From Capitulum mitella (taxonomy: Eukaryota > Arthropoda > Thecostraca > Pollicipedomorpha > Pollicipedidae), in the NCBI GenBank assembly GCA_030062745.1, contig CP099841.1:28275398-28339397 (forward strand): DNA of 64,000 nt, given 5' to 3'. This document shows positions 11,301 through 23,039 of the stretch, in pieces (positions within the stretch are counted from its first letter, which is position 1; each line of letters begins with the position of its first letter). The translations under genes and the position numbers were made by a program. The notes under the pieces were generated by a model. The model saw nothing but the letters and a program-made list of their open reading frames with translations. It was not told where the DNA came from and did no database searches.

Positions 11301-13528
11301 GCACTGTCCGTCCGGATCGTCGTCTCCGAACGGACAGCGCCAGCGCGGCCGCACCCGCTTGGCGACGGCGGCCGCCGTAGGCGACGAGCCTCCGCGGCGG
11401 CACGGTGGACGAGCTGAAACACCGCTAGTCGACAGCAGTGCACATGCGTGACGTACTCGCGCGCGGGCGGCAGGTGGACGTCACGAGAAGAACAGGGCAA
11501 GGCATGCAATGGAGGCGCGCGCACAATGAAAACCGATGCCGACCTCGGGATGCACCATTCTGATGTGGCGCGGAGGGTTGGCGTATGTGACGCCGTCGCG
11601 GGGCGGCAGGCGGCAGGCGTGCCGCTTGTGGCGCACTGTTGTTTCGCCGCCGCGCCAGCGGCCGCGCCGCGGCTTGCACGCTGCAACACAGGATGATTTG
11701 TTCGGTGCAAGTGAACATGTGCACTTCTTAACTCCGACACTGATACTTCTACACGACGTCTGCAGTCGGGCACAGTGAACTGTTACGCTGCGGTCACTTA
11801 TCTGGCCTGCCGGTGTCGGCTACCTCCGGCTGCCGGACGGCGTCCGTCGACGCCGAGGTCGCCGCCGCCGCCGCCAGGGGCAGCGCCTCCTCCGAGTGGG
11901 CGGCGTCGTCGTCCTCGTCGGTCGACGTCAGCCACTGCGGCAGCCACTCAGGATCTTGGTCCTGCTGCGGCGCTGCAGCCGCCGCCAGAGGTCCCTCTGT
12001 TGGCAAAGAGAGCCAGGCTGGCTGTACACAAATGTCAACAAAAGGAATCACTAGACATACCCAGAACGAAAACGGATTAGAAACGTGTGACGCGAAATGG
12101 CCGCTTGCTGCTAGCGTATAGTTTTTCTGAAAGACTATGCACATTTTTGCCCATGAACTGTTTGTACGGACGCAAAACCAAGCAGCTATTGGTTGAGATA
12201 TTCACGCGACTGATTTCTGACATTCTAAATACTCAGGACAGTTATACGTATTTCTTTTGAAAGCGCGTGCGCAAACACATGATTGCCAAATGGCGCTGTG
12301 ACTAGCGTCCACGGGCAAAGCTCCCGTAACCGATGATGAAATAACGGCAATGTGATAACATAATGATAGCGATGAAATAATGCGCGTGAATAATGACAAC
12401 GATAGTGCGTGTGAAACTGCTTAAAATACAGCTGCACAGCTATCCCACTTTTTGTCTTGAAAATGTCCGTGACCAACTGCAGAAAACTGAACGCACTGGA
12501 CGCACTTATCGTACTCCATTGGTGAATCATCGCATTTAACCGGCGACGACTGGCGACGAGGTGACGGCGGCAAAAACTCCAGCCGCTCGTCCTGTGTGGG
12601 CTCGTGTTGTTCCTCTGTCGGCAAATTAAGACGGAACTGAAAAACTGGAGCACAAAAACACGTTATATGAAATCAATCAGCTGGCCGCCGGCCACGACGC
12701 ACCACGCCAACCAATCAATAGCTGGCGAGGTCGCCTACAGGTGGCACCACCGTGCATCCGTCCCGTTTGCCGCTACTGGGTGAATCAAAGGTCTGGAATT
12801 GTTTTCCTTTGATCAATAAATTTTGCGAAAGAAATCAAAACGCTCGTAGTAGAAAGGATGGAGTCATTCTTTCTATAGAAACGACAAGCTTTCCGCCGGC
12901 CACGTCGCGCGACGTCCACCAATCAATAGTTGACACGGCCTCCTAAAGGTGGCCGCATCAGCATTCGTCCCGTTTAGCGCTACTGTGCGGATTTTAGGTT
13001 TCGAATCGTTTTGCTTTGATCAGTAGATTTTGCGAAAGGAATAAAAGCGCCCATACCAGCAAAAATAATTAGGTGTGTGCAGACGCATCATGCCGCTGGG
13101 CCTGACTGCACGGGAGGTAAAACAGCTTCAGGACACCCAGCGCAGTACAAGTAGACGGAAATCAATGAAACATGAATCACTGCCGCACATAACTCACCAG
13201 ATCTCCAGAAGTGGTCGTCGGAGGGCTGCGACTGCTTCTTTTTTTCCTTTCCTTTTTCTAGGCGGCCCGCCTTCCGCCGGCTGCGCCAAGTCCGGCTGAG
13301 AGCCCGGATCCGGCTCTGACTCGGCGAGTTTCCCTTCTTTGCCTGCCGCCGGCCGCGTCCAGGCGTCCAGCAGGGCGGCACCGGCATCGGGCGGACCGTC
13401 CGGCTCCGACTCCGATGCGGCGTGTCGCCTTCACCTCTTCCGCCTTTGGAGGTGGTGGATCCGTCTGGCGGGCGGCGGTCTCCTGGCTGTCGGCCAGACC
13501 CTAGTCAAAGTCACGACTGTCGTCCATG
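8326..13528 (-). CDS. Crypton-like tyrosine recombinase gene, multi-exon
   Basis: I read a minus-strand gene with about 12 exons. The four 3' exons are best supported: 9,962-9,801, 9,652-9,510, 9,391-9,219 and 8,962-8,326 (stop TAA at 8,328-8,326). The junctions 9,801/9,652 and 9,219/8,962 are in phase. Exon 9,962-9,801 holds MVLCAGRPSQVTG, matching the box-I Arg region of tyrosine recombinases; the next exon has YEFKTS. The last exon opens with VMAHSEKTARQTYDVFE, matching the His...Tyr box with the nucleophilic Tyr. It then has a Ser/Asp-rich low-complexity linker and a WTAEETAVLRRAAADFI segment resembling a SANT/Myb-like tail. Upstream candidate exons near 10,455-10,307, 10,750-10,614, 11,090-10,958, 11,420-11,238, 11,692-11,555, 12,010-11,850, 12,630-12,470 and 13,500-13,201 encode Arg-rich, Cys/His (possible zinc finger) and acidic or basic segments. 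The 9,510/9,391 junction is out of phase with its best GT, so boundaries are approximate. A decayed gene is possible. Confidence 0.5.
9157..9200. repeat. GGCT microsatellite
   Basis: About ten GGCT units with one GA and one CC variant lie in the intron just downstream of the donor site at 9,218-9,217 of the recombinase-like gene. Confidence 0.85.
12680..13065. repeat. Tandem duplication of about 205 bp
   Basis: Copies at about 12,680-12,860 and 12,885-13,065 share CGCCGGCCACG, CCAATCAATAG, CGTCCCGTTT, CGCTACTG, TTTGATCA and AGATTTTGCGAAAG-like blocks in the same order. They sit in an intron or between exons of the recombinase-like gene and have no open frame. Confidence 0.65.
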
Positions 13529-13589
13529 ACGTCTCTCGTCTCTTCTCTTCGGCCTCTCAGAAACGACTTGCAGCCCTGGTTTGCACGGA

Positions 13590-14040
13590 CTGGCGATATT
13601 ACCTCGGCTATCGAAAAATGTGCGCAACATTCGGCAAAAAGCGCGGGATCGAATCAGAAAAAAGCGCGCGCAACTGGCAGCGCCATGCGCTGGAAGAATG
13701 CGCGCCATTTTTCCGTCACTTTAATTTCTGCGTGTTTGCTGGCCTTTCATCGCAAATCGTAAATGGCTCGATCAATGCAGCGGCCGTGTCATTGTGCTGT
13801 AGAGAAACTTTGTAACTATTCTACCTTTTTCTGTCTCCGCATTGATTCGGCTTCTCTATTATTGAAAAACGCGCGCAACATGAAGCCAAAAGCGCGGGAA
13901 AATTAGCGGGCACGCAAGCGCTTCTTTTCCGGCACTTAAATTTCTCCGTGTGTTTATTCACCTTCCAGTTAAATCGTAAACGTCCAAATACATTTGGCGG
14001 CCGCCTCATTTCTATACAGTTCCTACTTTTTTGTCTTTTA
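13590..14040. repeat. Tandem duplication of about 250 bp
   Basis: Two diverged copies (about 13,590-13,820 and 13,845-14,040) share GCGCGCAACATG-like, AAAAGCGCGGGA, CTTTAATTTCTGCGTGT-like and AAATCGTAAA blocks. They lie upstream of the first visible exon of the minus-strand recombinase-like gene, so they may cover its promoter. This is inferred from position only. Confidence 0.55.
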
Positions 14041-15200
14041 CGGCCTCTGATTTCTTGCGTCCCTTCCGTTACTAATCCGGTGGTCACGTGACCGGACCCC
14101 GTTGGTGCAGCGCAAGGGTGCGGTCAGGGTTTTCCCCTTGGGGAACCCGGACTCGGACGATGTGTGTGCGGTGAAAATGGCTTGCCCCGTTTCTCGTGTT
14201 TGTTTTCATCATGAACTATCGTTTTTTTCTCAGCTCACATTTCTCGGTCCCGCCGTCTCGATTGGTCCCTTGCATGCGCCTCTGCCGCGTATGTTCCGGT
14301 CACCGCTAGATGTCGCCGCACTCGGCAGGTTGCCACGTTGACGCCGTGCTGCCTGCAACGTGTCGTGCGAGGCGACAGCTCAGTGGTAGAGCGCTGGATT
14401 ATCACGCGCAGGACCGCGTTCGATTCTCGCCTGGGCTTCGTTTGCGTCGTTTTTCGCGTTTTCCGTGCCTCCTCTAACGGTTGGCTCCTCAAGTGACCCG
14501 ACCCCGCTCGGGTCAGGTCGGCAACAGCAATCAGCAGAGGGCTTCGATGCTTGCGGTCTGTTATTCAGCGCCTCATTGGTCGGTTTGGTCCACGTCACGA
14601 CCTGACCCGAACGGGTTTGGTCGGCGCGAGGCTTCCATTTTGGCTTTGGACTTGCGTTCCGGGCACGGGTGCGCTTCGGGGGCATTTTGGGAGACTGTTT
14701 GTAAATACTGACAGGCACGTGCGTAAGGGGTGACGCCATTTTTCGATGCTGTTTGCCTGCAGCGAATGACTGCTCTGGTGAGTACCGCTTCACATTCTTC
14801 AGATCACTGAAAAGGCTGCCGTTCATTTTTGTCGCGGCAGTAGAAAATAACGTCACGTTTTCAGTCACGATCGCCGAGGCCGCCTCATTCAACCGTTTCA
14901 GAATTGCTGTGGTCCACTTATTACGTACGCGCTGACTATCCGACGCCGTGCGTTGACAGCATCAATGGTCTTTGTCGATTGAAAATGACATGCATCACAA
15001 AATGCTCACTTTTATCTTTTTTCTTACATGGGTCTTTGACGTTGGATAATGGTAAAAAAAACTGCTCTATGTCTACTCAATCATACATTGCATATCACGC
15101 TCATTTTCTCCATTTGTTTTTGATCCGTTGGCAAGTAATTATTCAAATGTGTGCCTCCGAGGCGCGTGTAAACATTCGCTCACAATACAGACGCCTATTG
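14041..15200. other. No gene recognised
   Basis: The stretch is moderately GC-rich with several short open frames on both strands, none with a recognisable domain. It contains a tRNA-like stretch at 14,366-14,435 that fails on folding. The motif CCCGA.CCG / GGTCAGGTCGG recurs loosely around 14,500-14,620. Confidence 0.4.
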
Positions 15201-15239
15201 TGACGCATTTCCAACTAACTGAAATAATTCTTACCACGC

Positions 15240-16740
15240 CGAGCCGACGGCGGCACATTTACGGTAATGGCTACAATGCTACATAGCATTGAAATTCGCC
15301 TTAATCGCGTCCTGGGACCCAGAAAAACTGATAATAAGACAGCTCGGACACCTGTTTGTCGTGCTACGTGCAGAAAACCGCCAAACTGCAGGTGTAAAGC
15401 AGTTTGTTTTGGAAACGAAAAATATTCGGGAAAAAGTCGGCTTTCACTTATCCACTGGCTGTTGCCAAAGTCCGTCACCGAACAAACTGCAATATTAAAC
15501 AGATATAAAGGGCAATGCCAGCCATCTATCGACGTAAGAATTGCAGAGATCGGGCTTCATGCACGCCGGTCAGAGGCTGTCGTTTGCGAAAAAAGGGAAT
15601 GGCTACCGTGAAACTTAAGCGTTTTATTTTAATCTTTCCACGTGTTTTATCGCACATAACCATATCAGAACGACTTGCAGGCGTGTATGATGTCCACGTC
15701 AGTCTTCCGAATCAATGCAGAACTGCACTAGCACGCGTTTAGATGCCATACCACATGGTGTGCGACATTGGCTACCGTGATGCATAAGACGGGAAATTTC
15801 GAAATTCGCTCGTAGTGACAATACTTCGACACGAAACAATGCGAAACTTTCACAAAACACCCCTCGCCTGGTAATAAAACGTTTCCAGCACACCAAACGC
15901 AAATACGCAGTCGTTTGCAATCGTTTACGCACGTGAAAGGAAAAGTTCACGGAAAACGGGGATGGCTACCGTGAGACATACGCATTTAATTTGTTTTTTT
16001 CATTGTTTTACGCATTTGAACATGTGAAAACGACTTGCAGGCGTGCATCTTGTCCGCGTCAGTCTTTTAAATCAATGCAGAACTGCACCCGCACGTGTTT
16101 GGATGGCATACGGCAGGTTGGCTACTTTGGCTACCATGCTACATAAGACAGGGAAAAATCGAAAAATGCAAAAAAGAGCAAGAAAACGTCCAGAAAGATG
16201 CGGTTTTCGGCAAAACACAATAAAGCATGCCAAAACACACCATTTCCAGGTAACGAGCACTTTCCAACAGCGTGCGGTTTGTCATGCGAAACGTTGTGAA
16301 AAGTGGAAACACGAAAATTTGATAAAAGTACTTTTCCAAGTTTGTTTTATATGATTTTGTGCGCCTAATTGCGCTGATCTCAACGCAGTTTACCGCAACA
16401 CTCTACGACGCCGGGTTACGCGACAACGAGCATTTGAATTTCCTCATGTCCCACAATTGCTACCTCGGGAAAGCAAAATTCAAACACAATTTAAGTGCAC
16501 TTATAGACGGTTTACAAGAAAAATGCTACATGGTTGTGATGCTCACATTAAAATGCATATCATCCAACCATTCGATTTCCGTAAACGGCTAAAACAACGA
16601 TTTTCGACATGGCTACCAATGCTACGTAAGGTTCCCGGTCGATACCGAAAACAGGGAATGGATACAGAAAAAAATCGTTCATTAGATTTAGCCCAAATTT
16701 GCAGCGCATGCTACCAGTGACAGAACCATTCCATTCCCGG
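15240..16740. repeat. Satellite-like repeats of about 360 bp with GGCTACC / ACATAAG motif
   Basis: Units starting near 15,595 and 15,957 (period about 362) share GGCTACCGTGA, ACGACTTGCAGGCGTG, TCCGCGTCAGTCTT-like and AATCAATGCAGAACTGCAC blocks in order, each followed by GGCTACCxTGxTxCATAAGAC. Less clear partial units lie at about 15,260 and 16,600. The repeats carry the same short motif as 6.32-6.72 kb but are otherwise different. No coding potential was recognised. Confidence 0.65.
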
Positions 16741-17178
16741 AGAGATTTTAAAAATCTAATGAGCGGTTTGGCCTGGCCGGCAGTGGGCAGTTGCCCGGTA
16801 AATTTTCCCGGCGGGAAAAATTTCAAAGTCCATAACTCGAAAAACAAAAAAGTCAGAGATCTGCCGCCACCGCGGTTCGAGATCACTTTTGGCCCGCTAA
16901 GATATATCTGCAATTGGTATCTTAAATATAAAAGACAAAAACACGGTGCAGACCATATGATACTGTAAAGGTCGTAGAGCCCACAAAGGATTTTCAGCGA
17001 CCATTTTGACACCGACTTCTTAAACTGACTCCATATTGCTTAGATCGTCGCGGGAATGGATTGGTTTCATCCCGGCGATTCCAAAAGTGTCAAAAAGTCC
17101 AAAAACACGATTTTGATTTTTTTTTATTCACGGGGACCTGGTAAATATTACCAAAACAGGTTACAGAGGCTGAAAAGC
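16741..17178. other. No gene recognised
   Basis: AT-rich sequence with a short run of CCCGG-rich repeats near 16,780-16,820 and a poly-T run near 17,120. No frame resembling a protein was found. Confidence 0.4.
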
Positions 17179-17560
17179 TCAAAAATGCTTCTGCAGCGCC
17201 CAGCAAACGTCGGAAGATAAACGTGGGATTGCGCACCTTTTGGCGTTAATTGGCAAGATATGAGGGTAAAATGGGACAGGTTTAACCCTCATGTAGCAGA
17301 AAAGTGGCCAAAACCGGCCTGTCGTGGATCCGGACCGCACCACCTTGGAAGTGCGGACCGGGCCCAGGTATGAGTCAAGCTCCCTCTTGAGAGCAAACGG
17401 GTTCTTGGTAAAGTGGCCCTCAAGGGGTCGCAGAAAGATGAAAGCCTCATCCAGAGGCAGCAGACACTGGGGGACAGACGCGCCACCCGCGGGGCACCAC
17501 TCGATTTCGGGGGACCCCCCTCGGGGGTCCCGGGAGAACATTTCCGACAACCTGAGAGAG
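17179..17560 (-). pseudogene. Possible LINE ORF1 remnant
   Basis: A 123-codon frame contains DEAFIFLRPLEGHFTKNPF followed by ALKRELDSYLGPVRTSKVV and RSGS. This resembles the segment 'SPFLI..AL....G.V...KKLRSG' seen in ORF1 proteins of several arthropod LINEs, where it contributes to nucleic-acid binding. Similarity is by pattern only; no zinc knuckle is visible because the frame ends soon after. If correct, the element reads leftward and its 5' untranslated region would lie to the right, where tandem repeats are found. Confidence 0.35.
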
Positions 17561-17959
17561 GTGACGTGTGTCGTACGTCTGAGAAATACTGTTTCCTATG
17601 TGATATGTAGTGAAGTGGGGCGATGTGTGACGACTGCAGGGATGGAAAGGTGGGATAGAGTAGGTCTAGTGGAGGGATTGAAGAGGAGCTAGAGAGCGCA
17701 CCTGGTTCGTTGAACCTCCTGACCACCCCCGGAGGGCCAAGTGAGGAGGCTGTTCACCGTTAGGTTTCCCCAGTGGCTTAGGTTTAGTGCAGAAAAGGAA
17801 CCAGGAACAGCAAAGAGAAAAAAGGGACGCCGCTTACGCGATGGGAGCAGAACACAAGGCTCTACACCGGGGAGTGTTACACGCCCTAAAACGGGCAGAG
17901 AGACACCACAGTCACCGAAGTGAAAGTGGCGCCCTTACGGTGGAAGCACCGAAAGGGGA

Positions 17960-18290
17960 GGGGATACACGCACACTAGAAAGTGCGATGTGCTGTCCCCG
18001 GATGGGAAAGAGGCTAGTGAGGGGGGGGGGGAGCGGGGTGGTCGCCCTGCACCGCCCTCACTAGGGCAGTGCAAGGGGAGTGAAGGGATAGGAATCAACC
18101 ACAAACGTTCTGAAAAGTGCGGTGTGGTAACTGGGGGGAGGGGGCTCGAAGGGGGAGGAAGGGTGGTAAGGAAACGGGGAACCACCCTGCACCGGCCTTA
18201 CAAAGGCAGTACAGGAAAGGGAGAGGGGTAAGCTAGCACACACGCTCTAAAAAGTGCGGTGTGGGAGCTGAGGGGAAAAGGGGAACGTGA
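17960..18290. repeat. Tandem repeat of about 130 bp, G-rich
   Basis: Two and a partial third unit share the order AAAGTGCGxTGTG, a G-rich block, CCCTGCACCGxCCT, and GGCAGTxCAxG. They begin near 17,965, 18,100 and 18,240. G-runs up to 12 bases occur here and again near 18,550. A role as a 5' promoter array of the adjacent LINE remnant is possible but unproven. Confidence 0.6.
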
Positions 18291-18785
18291 GGGGGGTAGA
18301 CTCCGAAGCAGAAACCGGATGCTGGATCAGCCGTCGATCCTCTTCCCCGAGGAGAGAAAGAATGCACGTCCTGATCGTGCAACTGTAGGATCTACCTGTG
18401 TGTGGTATATGGCGTAAAACCAGCACAGGCGGAACCTCTGTAGAGATTCGGGGAGGGGGGAGGGGTGCAAGCGCGGTTTTTACGTCATGTCCTTCCGTGC
18501 ACCGTCATTTTTACACCAGGGTTAATATTAAATGTTGTCCAAAGCGGGGGAGGGGGGGGGGGGGCAGCTACTCCCTCTGTCCCCGCCAGGTTCCAACGTC
18601 CCTGTGTGGCAAAAAAGAAAAGTAAAAACGTCTTTGGGAACTGAAAAGTGGGGCGATTTACATTACTGGCCCCTCTCAACAAAAGTGAGGGGGCTAGATA
18701 TGGGGTACATTAGCAAGGTCACAACACAATTTAAACAAAAACATGCAGTTTAACCCCATTCCCCGAGGGCTACACCGTATGGCCG

Positions 18786-19956
18786 ATTCCCGGCAGGATG
18801 TGGGGCAGATTCGGCCCCCCCCCAGATCTCGAGAACTACACATCCGATTTCATCGCAACAAACGGCAATCGATTCGCCTTGACGTAAACTACACTTTAAA
18901 AAAGAAACTTCCAAAATTTTGAAAAGGGTGGATACAGGAGGGAACATGAAAATGGGGGGTACTTTCTGGGCTTCTTATAACTCTGTTCGTTATGGACCGA
19001 TTTCGATGAAATTGGCATGAATCGAGAGATTATGGATGGGACTTTTGCCATTGCTGCACACATTTGAAATCTGAGAACATTCATAGGCGTTCACTGGGTT
19101 TCGAAAATAAGACGATTAGTTTTTCAAAAACTGCATGAACAAGAAAGGTAAAAGCACTTCTTCGGCTTCTGCTAGTCATGATCTGTGAACAAGTGCAAAT
19201 CGTATTACAATGTTTGTATAATGTTAGCATAGGCGGTGCCAAGGACATGAAAAGGGGAAGCTGTGATGGTCACATGCTCTTCAGATCAGCTTGTGACCTT
19301 TGACCTTAAATGACCTCCAGTAACCTTGAGGTCACTTGGAATGATTTCATGGGCATTTAGTATTATCTGTAAACGTTTTTGATCATTTGGATTCACTCTA
19401 TTTAAAAAATTCCGTGTTACGGCTATTGTGGTACAGGGTACACTCAATGACATTTTAGGTCATAGCTCCGTGGCCCGACCTGATATCGAGCTGAAACTTG
19501 GTACACAAGTAGAGGGCAATCTTCTACGTCACATATATTCCGGGTTTGGCATTTTGAAAAATAGCTCTGAAAGTATTACTATAAAACCAAATTTTGACTT
19601 TTGACCTTGAGCTGACCTTGTTAAGTTGTCTCAGACAAACAAAATTGTATCTGTATGTTGCCTATCTATTTAGCTATACATCCATATAAAGTTTTAAGTT
19701 TTATCTTAAAAACGCCATTTTTGGCAGCCATTTGGCAGCCTTTTACCCTCAAGAAGGCCAAAAATTGCCTGAGGCACCTCCCAAAAACGTTGCCTGGCTC
19801 CGCTCCTCAGAAGAATAGAATTTCAAAATTTTGTCATAATGCGTAGAAAAAATAGCTAGGAAAAGTCAGCAAGGTTTGTGAAGCTGCGTTAAAAAGCCTG
19901 GAATTGACAAGCAAAAAACCCGAGGGGGCGAATTCAGCCCTCCCCGTGCCGGGAAT
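18786..19956. mobile_element. 1.17-kb element with terminal inverted repeats, copy 1
   Basis: The left end reads ATTCCCGGCAGG...GCAGATTCGGCCCC; the right end is its near complement (CGAATTCAGCCCTCCCCG, GCCGGGAAT). A second copy in the same orientation lies at 46,400-47,546 and matches along the length. Interior landmarks include TGACCTTTGACCTTAAATG, GGTCATAGCTCCGTG and GCTGAAACTTGGT. There is no open frame of transposase size, so this is a non-autonomous DNA-type element or MITE. Target duplications are not clear. Confidence 0.7.
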
Positions 19957-20050
19957 AGGGTTGAATATGAAATTGATAATGTCGCTTCCGAGCGCAAACT
20001 TTGGACCCAAGACATACGGTGTCCTCACCTTCCGAGCCCAGAGGTGTGGC

Positions 20051-20330
20051 CATGGCCAGGCACGTAGGCAGGATTTCCCTCGGGGGGTGGGCAAATGTCA
20101 AATTTTGTCATATGCCACTGACATATGACGAAATTTATAAGAAAGCGCAGCAATCTTATATAATTTGCCTCGTACTTAATGCACAGGAAAACATAATGTT
20201 TGCTTTTGCAACATATGTACGATCACTATTACGTATTCCTGCGAAATCACCATATATCTGATGTACATCGCTTAGCTCAGGGTGGGGCATGGACCATGGT
20301 CCCCCTTGGTTACGTCCCTGGCCATGGCCA
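20051..20330. mobile_element. MITE-like element of about 280 bp
   Basis: Both ends carry the palindromic GGCCATGGCC next to CAGGxACGTA: the left at about 20,048-20,067 and the right, inverted, at 20,311-20,330. G-runs lie inside each end. The interior is AT-rich and non-coding. A related end-like sequence (GGGCGTAGGAACAGGGG) appears near 20,829. Confidence 0.5.
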
Positions 20331-21810
20331 TATTAGCCTGATCTGTGGCCGCGGTCGTTTCCTTGTCGACTCGTCTGGCGATTTCTCGCGAATCGAAGAG
20401 GAGAAGTGGCCCAAGCTCCCTACAAATTAACAGGACGGAGATTTCAAAGAGATGAGGAAGGGATCGTCACGACGTCTTGCCTCCCCTACCCAGCGACGGC
20501 AGAAAAAAAGGGGCGGTCGCATCCCAGCCCAGGATGAAGGGCAAAACCATGTTTTTGCCCGTTCCCCAGAAATTTTGGTCACTGCACTAGGCAAAATCGT
20601 AAAAAAACAACCTTAGGATATTAAAAAATCGCAATATTTAGTGCAAATTTGAAGGTTTTTCAGATATGGTAGTGATTAAATTTGATGGCACTCGGCGCCC
20701 ATTACAAGACGCGACGATTCTGGCGATGATTGCAGGAGTAATCAGCACAAGTTTACGCGACAGCCTTTTGTACCAAACGTGACGTCAATAGAGAGAAATG
20801 AAACCGTTTCTGTGGACATTGATACATGGGCGTAGGAACAGGGGAAAGGGAGAGGGTGGGGCGATGGTCCCTCTTTTTGGAAATTTGACATTAACCTTAT
20901 GGGGAAAATTACGTTATATTTATTATATGTTAGCCATATGTGTTTTTAGCGTCACCCAGTTTGATATATGCTGAGATAGTTTTTGTATACCATGCGTAAT
21001 GTTGCTGGGCATGGTACTGATTGTTATTCCCTTGAGCACTCTGGCAAGATGGTTCTGTCCATCATGGCAGACGTTTGGTGTTGGCATCATTACATTTTGT
21101 GTGTGTGGGGGACAGCCAAAGCTGCTTTGGGAAGTGCTTGAGATAATGACTTGAGTTCTCGTGTGATAGCCTGTAAGAGCTTTGTTACTGAGCTTCGAGT
21201 TATTCTTTAATGTTGTGCCAGGAAACTGTTTTTCGGCCGTTTAAAAACACACGTTATAATAATGTTGAATTTGTGTTGTAAACGCAAACAACGTAAGAGA
21301 CAGAAGTTTGCATCATTCGCCATTAAGTGCATGGATGTCCAAAGGCAAAGACCTGAAGAATGTCCATGGGTACAGACCTGAATAAAAAAATCCATGCATT
21401 TGAGAGGACACAAGTGTACATCAGCGCCAAAATCTGGGACAAAGGTTTGTTTATTTGACGGAAAAGCGGACGATAGCGAAAAAGGACAAAATTCGGTTAC
21501 TTTTATTTTTATTTTTTTATTTTTATTTTTTGGTGGGGGAAGGTAAATCGAATGAGATTGGCCTTTGATCCGATAAAGCTTGCCCCTCCCCACCAGCCGA
21601 AAATGCAATCCGCCGTCCTTGACCCTACCCAAGGTTATTTCCCTAGGTTTTGGATACGTATGCACTTGTCGTGTTTCTATTACCTTGGACCTACCTACCC
21701 AAGAAGTACATTTTTAATGCCGACCAATATAATTTTACGTATGAGTGGAATTATTGATTCAGTTTATGAACGAACCGAAGGCGAAGGCGAAAGCGAATTC
21801 AGAAATGTAA
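20331..21810. other. No gene recognised; possible old repeats
   Basis: The stretch holds one more G-rich repeat-like end near 20,829-20,880 and a TTTTTATTT-rich run at 21,500-21,535 followed by GGTGGGGG, which could be the tail of a minus-strand retroposon. No open frame here is supported by a domain. Confidence 0.35.
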
Positions 21811-21811
21811 G

Positions 21812-21882
21812 CTGAATCTATCTATCTACCTGTCTATCCATCTGTCTATCTACCTATCTATCTACCTATCTATGTATCTATC

Positions 21883-21952
<70 letters not shown>
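21812..21952. repeat. TCTA / TA compound microsatellite
   Basis: About 70 bases of TCTA/TCTG/CCTA units run into a TA tract of more than 60 bases, ending immediately before the Penelope-like reverse transcriptase fragment. Confidence 0.95.
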
Positions 21953-21954
<2 letters not shown>

Positions 21955-22860
21955 ACGTTGGACAAAGTCTATCAGCACCCCACCTTGTCACCTCTCAAAC
22001 TTGATGAAAAAAATCTTGGAAAAGCTTCTGCGACACTGCAACCTCAAAGTCCCCTTCCGCAAGCCATATGGTGAACTCTGTCACCAGGTAGAAGGGGTGG
22101 CTGTGGGGTCCCCCTTGGGCCCCTTTTTGCGAGTTTTTACATGGGTTGGCTTCGAGAGCAAGTACTCAGGGATGACTGCTTGCGGCCACATCCATACTGT
22201 CGATATGTCGATGACATTCTTGTAGATATGCGTAACGAAGAACATCTAAAAAAGCTCAAGGCAAACATGGAAAGCAATTCAGTTTTGAACTTTTCTTATG
22301 AACTGAGTGTGCATAGAAAAATATCATTCCTAGGCGTACAGATCAGAGCTTTTGACCATGCCTATGAGACCGACGTCTATGGAAACCCACCGACCTCGGA
22401 ACGTGCATGAAAGCTGCCAGTGAGTGTCCGGCTCGCTACAAGGCTATCAAAGGCTAGCGTAATCAAAGCCTTTCTTAAATGGGCTACTAGGATTTACTCC
22501 ACCTAGGAGGGTATGTATAGTGAATTTGCCACACTGAAGTCAATTTTAGTCAATAACGGCTGTTCAAACACCAAAGTAAAACAGGAAATTTGCCAGCAAC
22601 TGGACGGAAAATTCAGCCAACAAATCAACCATGATACCTAGGTTAACGGCATAATCCTGTCCTATAGAAACCAGATGAACGCCGCATATAAAGTCGATGA
22701 AAGAGCGCTACGTGAGATCAAATCCAAACTCGTCAAATGCGCTGAGAGCAACCAGCAACCGAAACTGGCCATTTACCGCAGAAACGCAACGGTACGAGAC
22801 TTTGTCATGATGAACAACCTTTCCAAGGAAACTGGCGTCAAAAAGACCTGTGTAGGTTGA
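21955..22860 (+). pseudogene. Penelope-like element reverse transcriptase fragment
   Basis: Frames at 22,001-22,225 and 22,141-22,410 together carry EGVAVGSPLGP (the conserved motif of Penelope-like reverse transcriptases) and CRYVDDILVDM, followed by the KLKANMESN...FSYELS..RKISFLGVQI segment that comes next in this family. A frameshift near 22,135 and in-frame stops downstream break it. Penelope-like enzymes are related to telomerase reverse transcriptase and are paired with a C-terminal GIY-YIG nuclease, which is found separately at 24.3 kb. Confidence 0.8.
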
Positions 22861-23039
22861 AAAATTCAAGACACCATACGAGGAATGCAGGCCTCGTCCT
22901 ACGAGTTACATTGGCGCCATCACCACTGCACTATCTGGACGTTTAATGACGCATCTGAGAGAAGGTGCCCTGCGTAATCATATGCACCAACAGCATTGAG
23001 CCGAAGAAATCCGTCTAATTGTTCTTTTCAGGGAGTAAT

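Noticed and set aside
14366..14435. tRNA-like stretch with CAGCTCAGTGGTAGAGCG and CGTTCGATTCT
   Set aside because: Box A and box B resemble those of a tRNA, but the acceptor, anticodon and T stems do not pair properly. At most it is a tRNA-derived relic.
20331..21810. Possible coding frames of 60-150 codons
   Set aside because: No domain, no splice support, and composition like the surrounding repeats.
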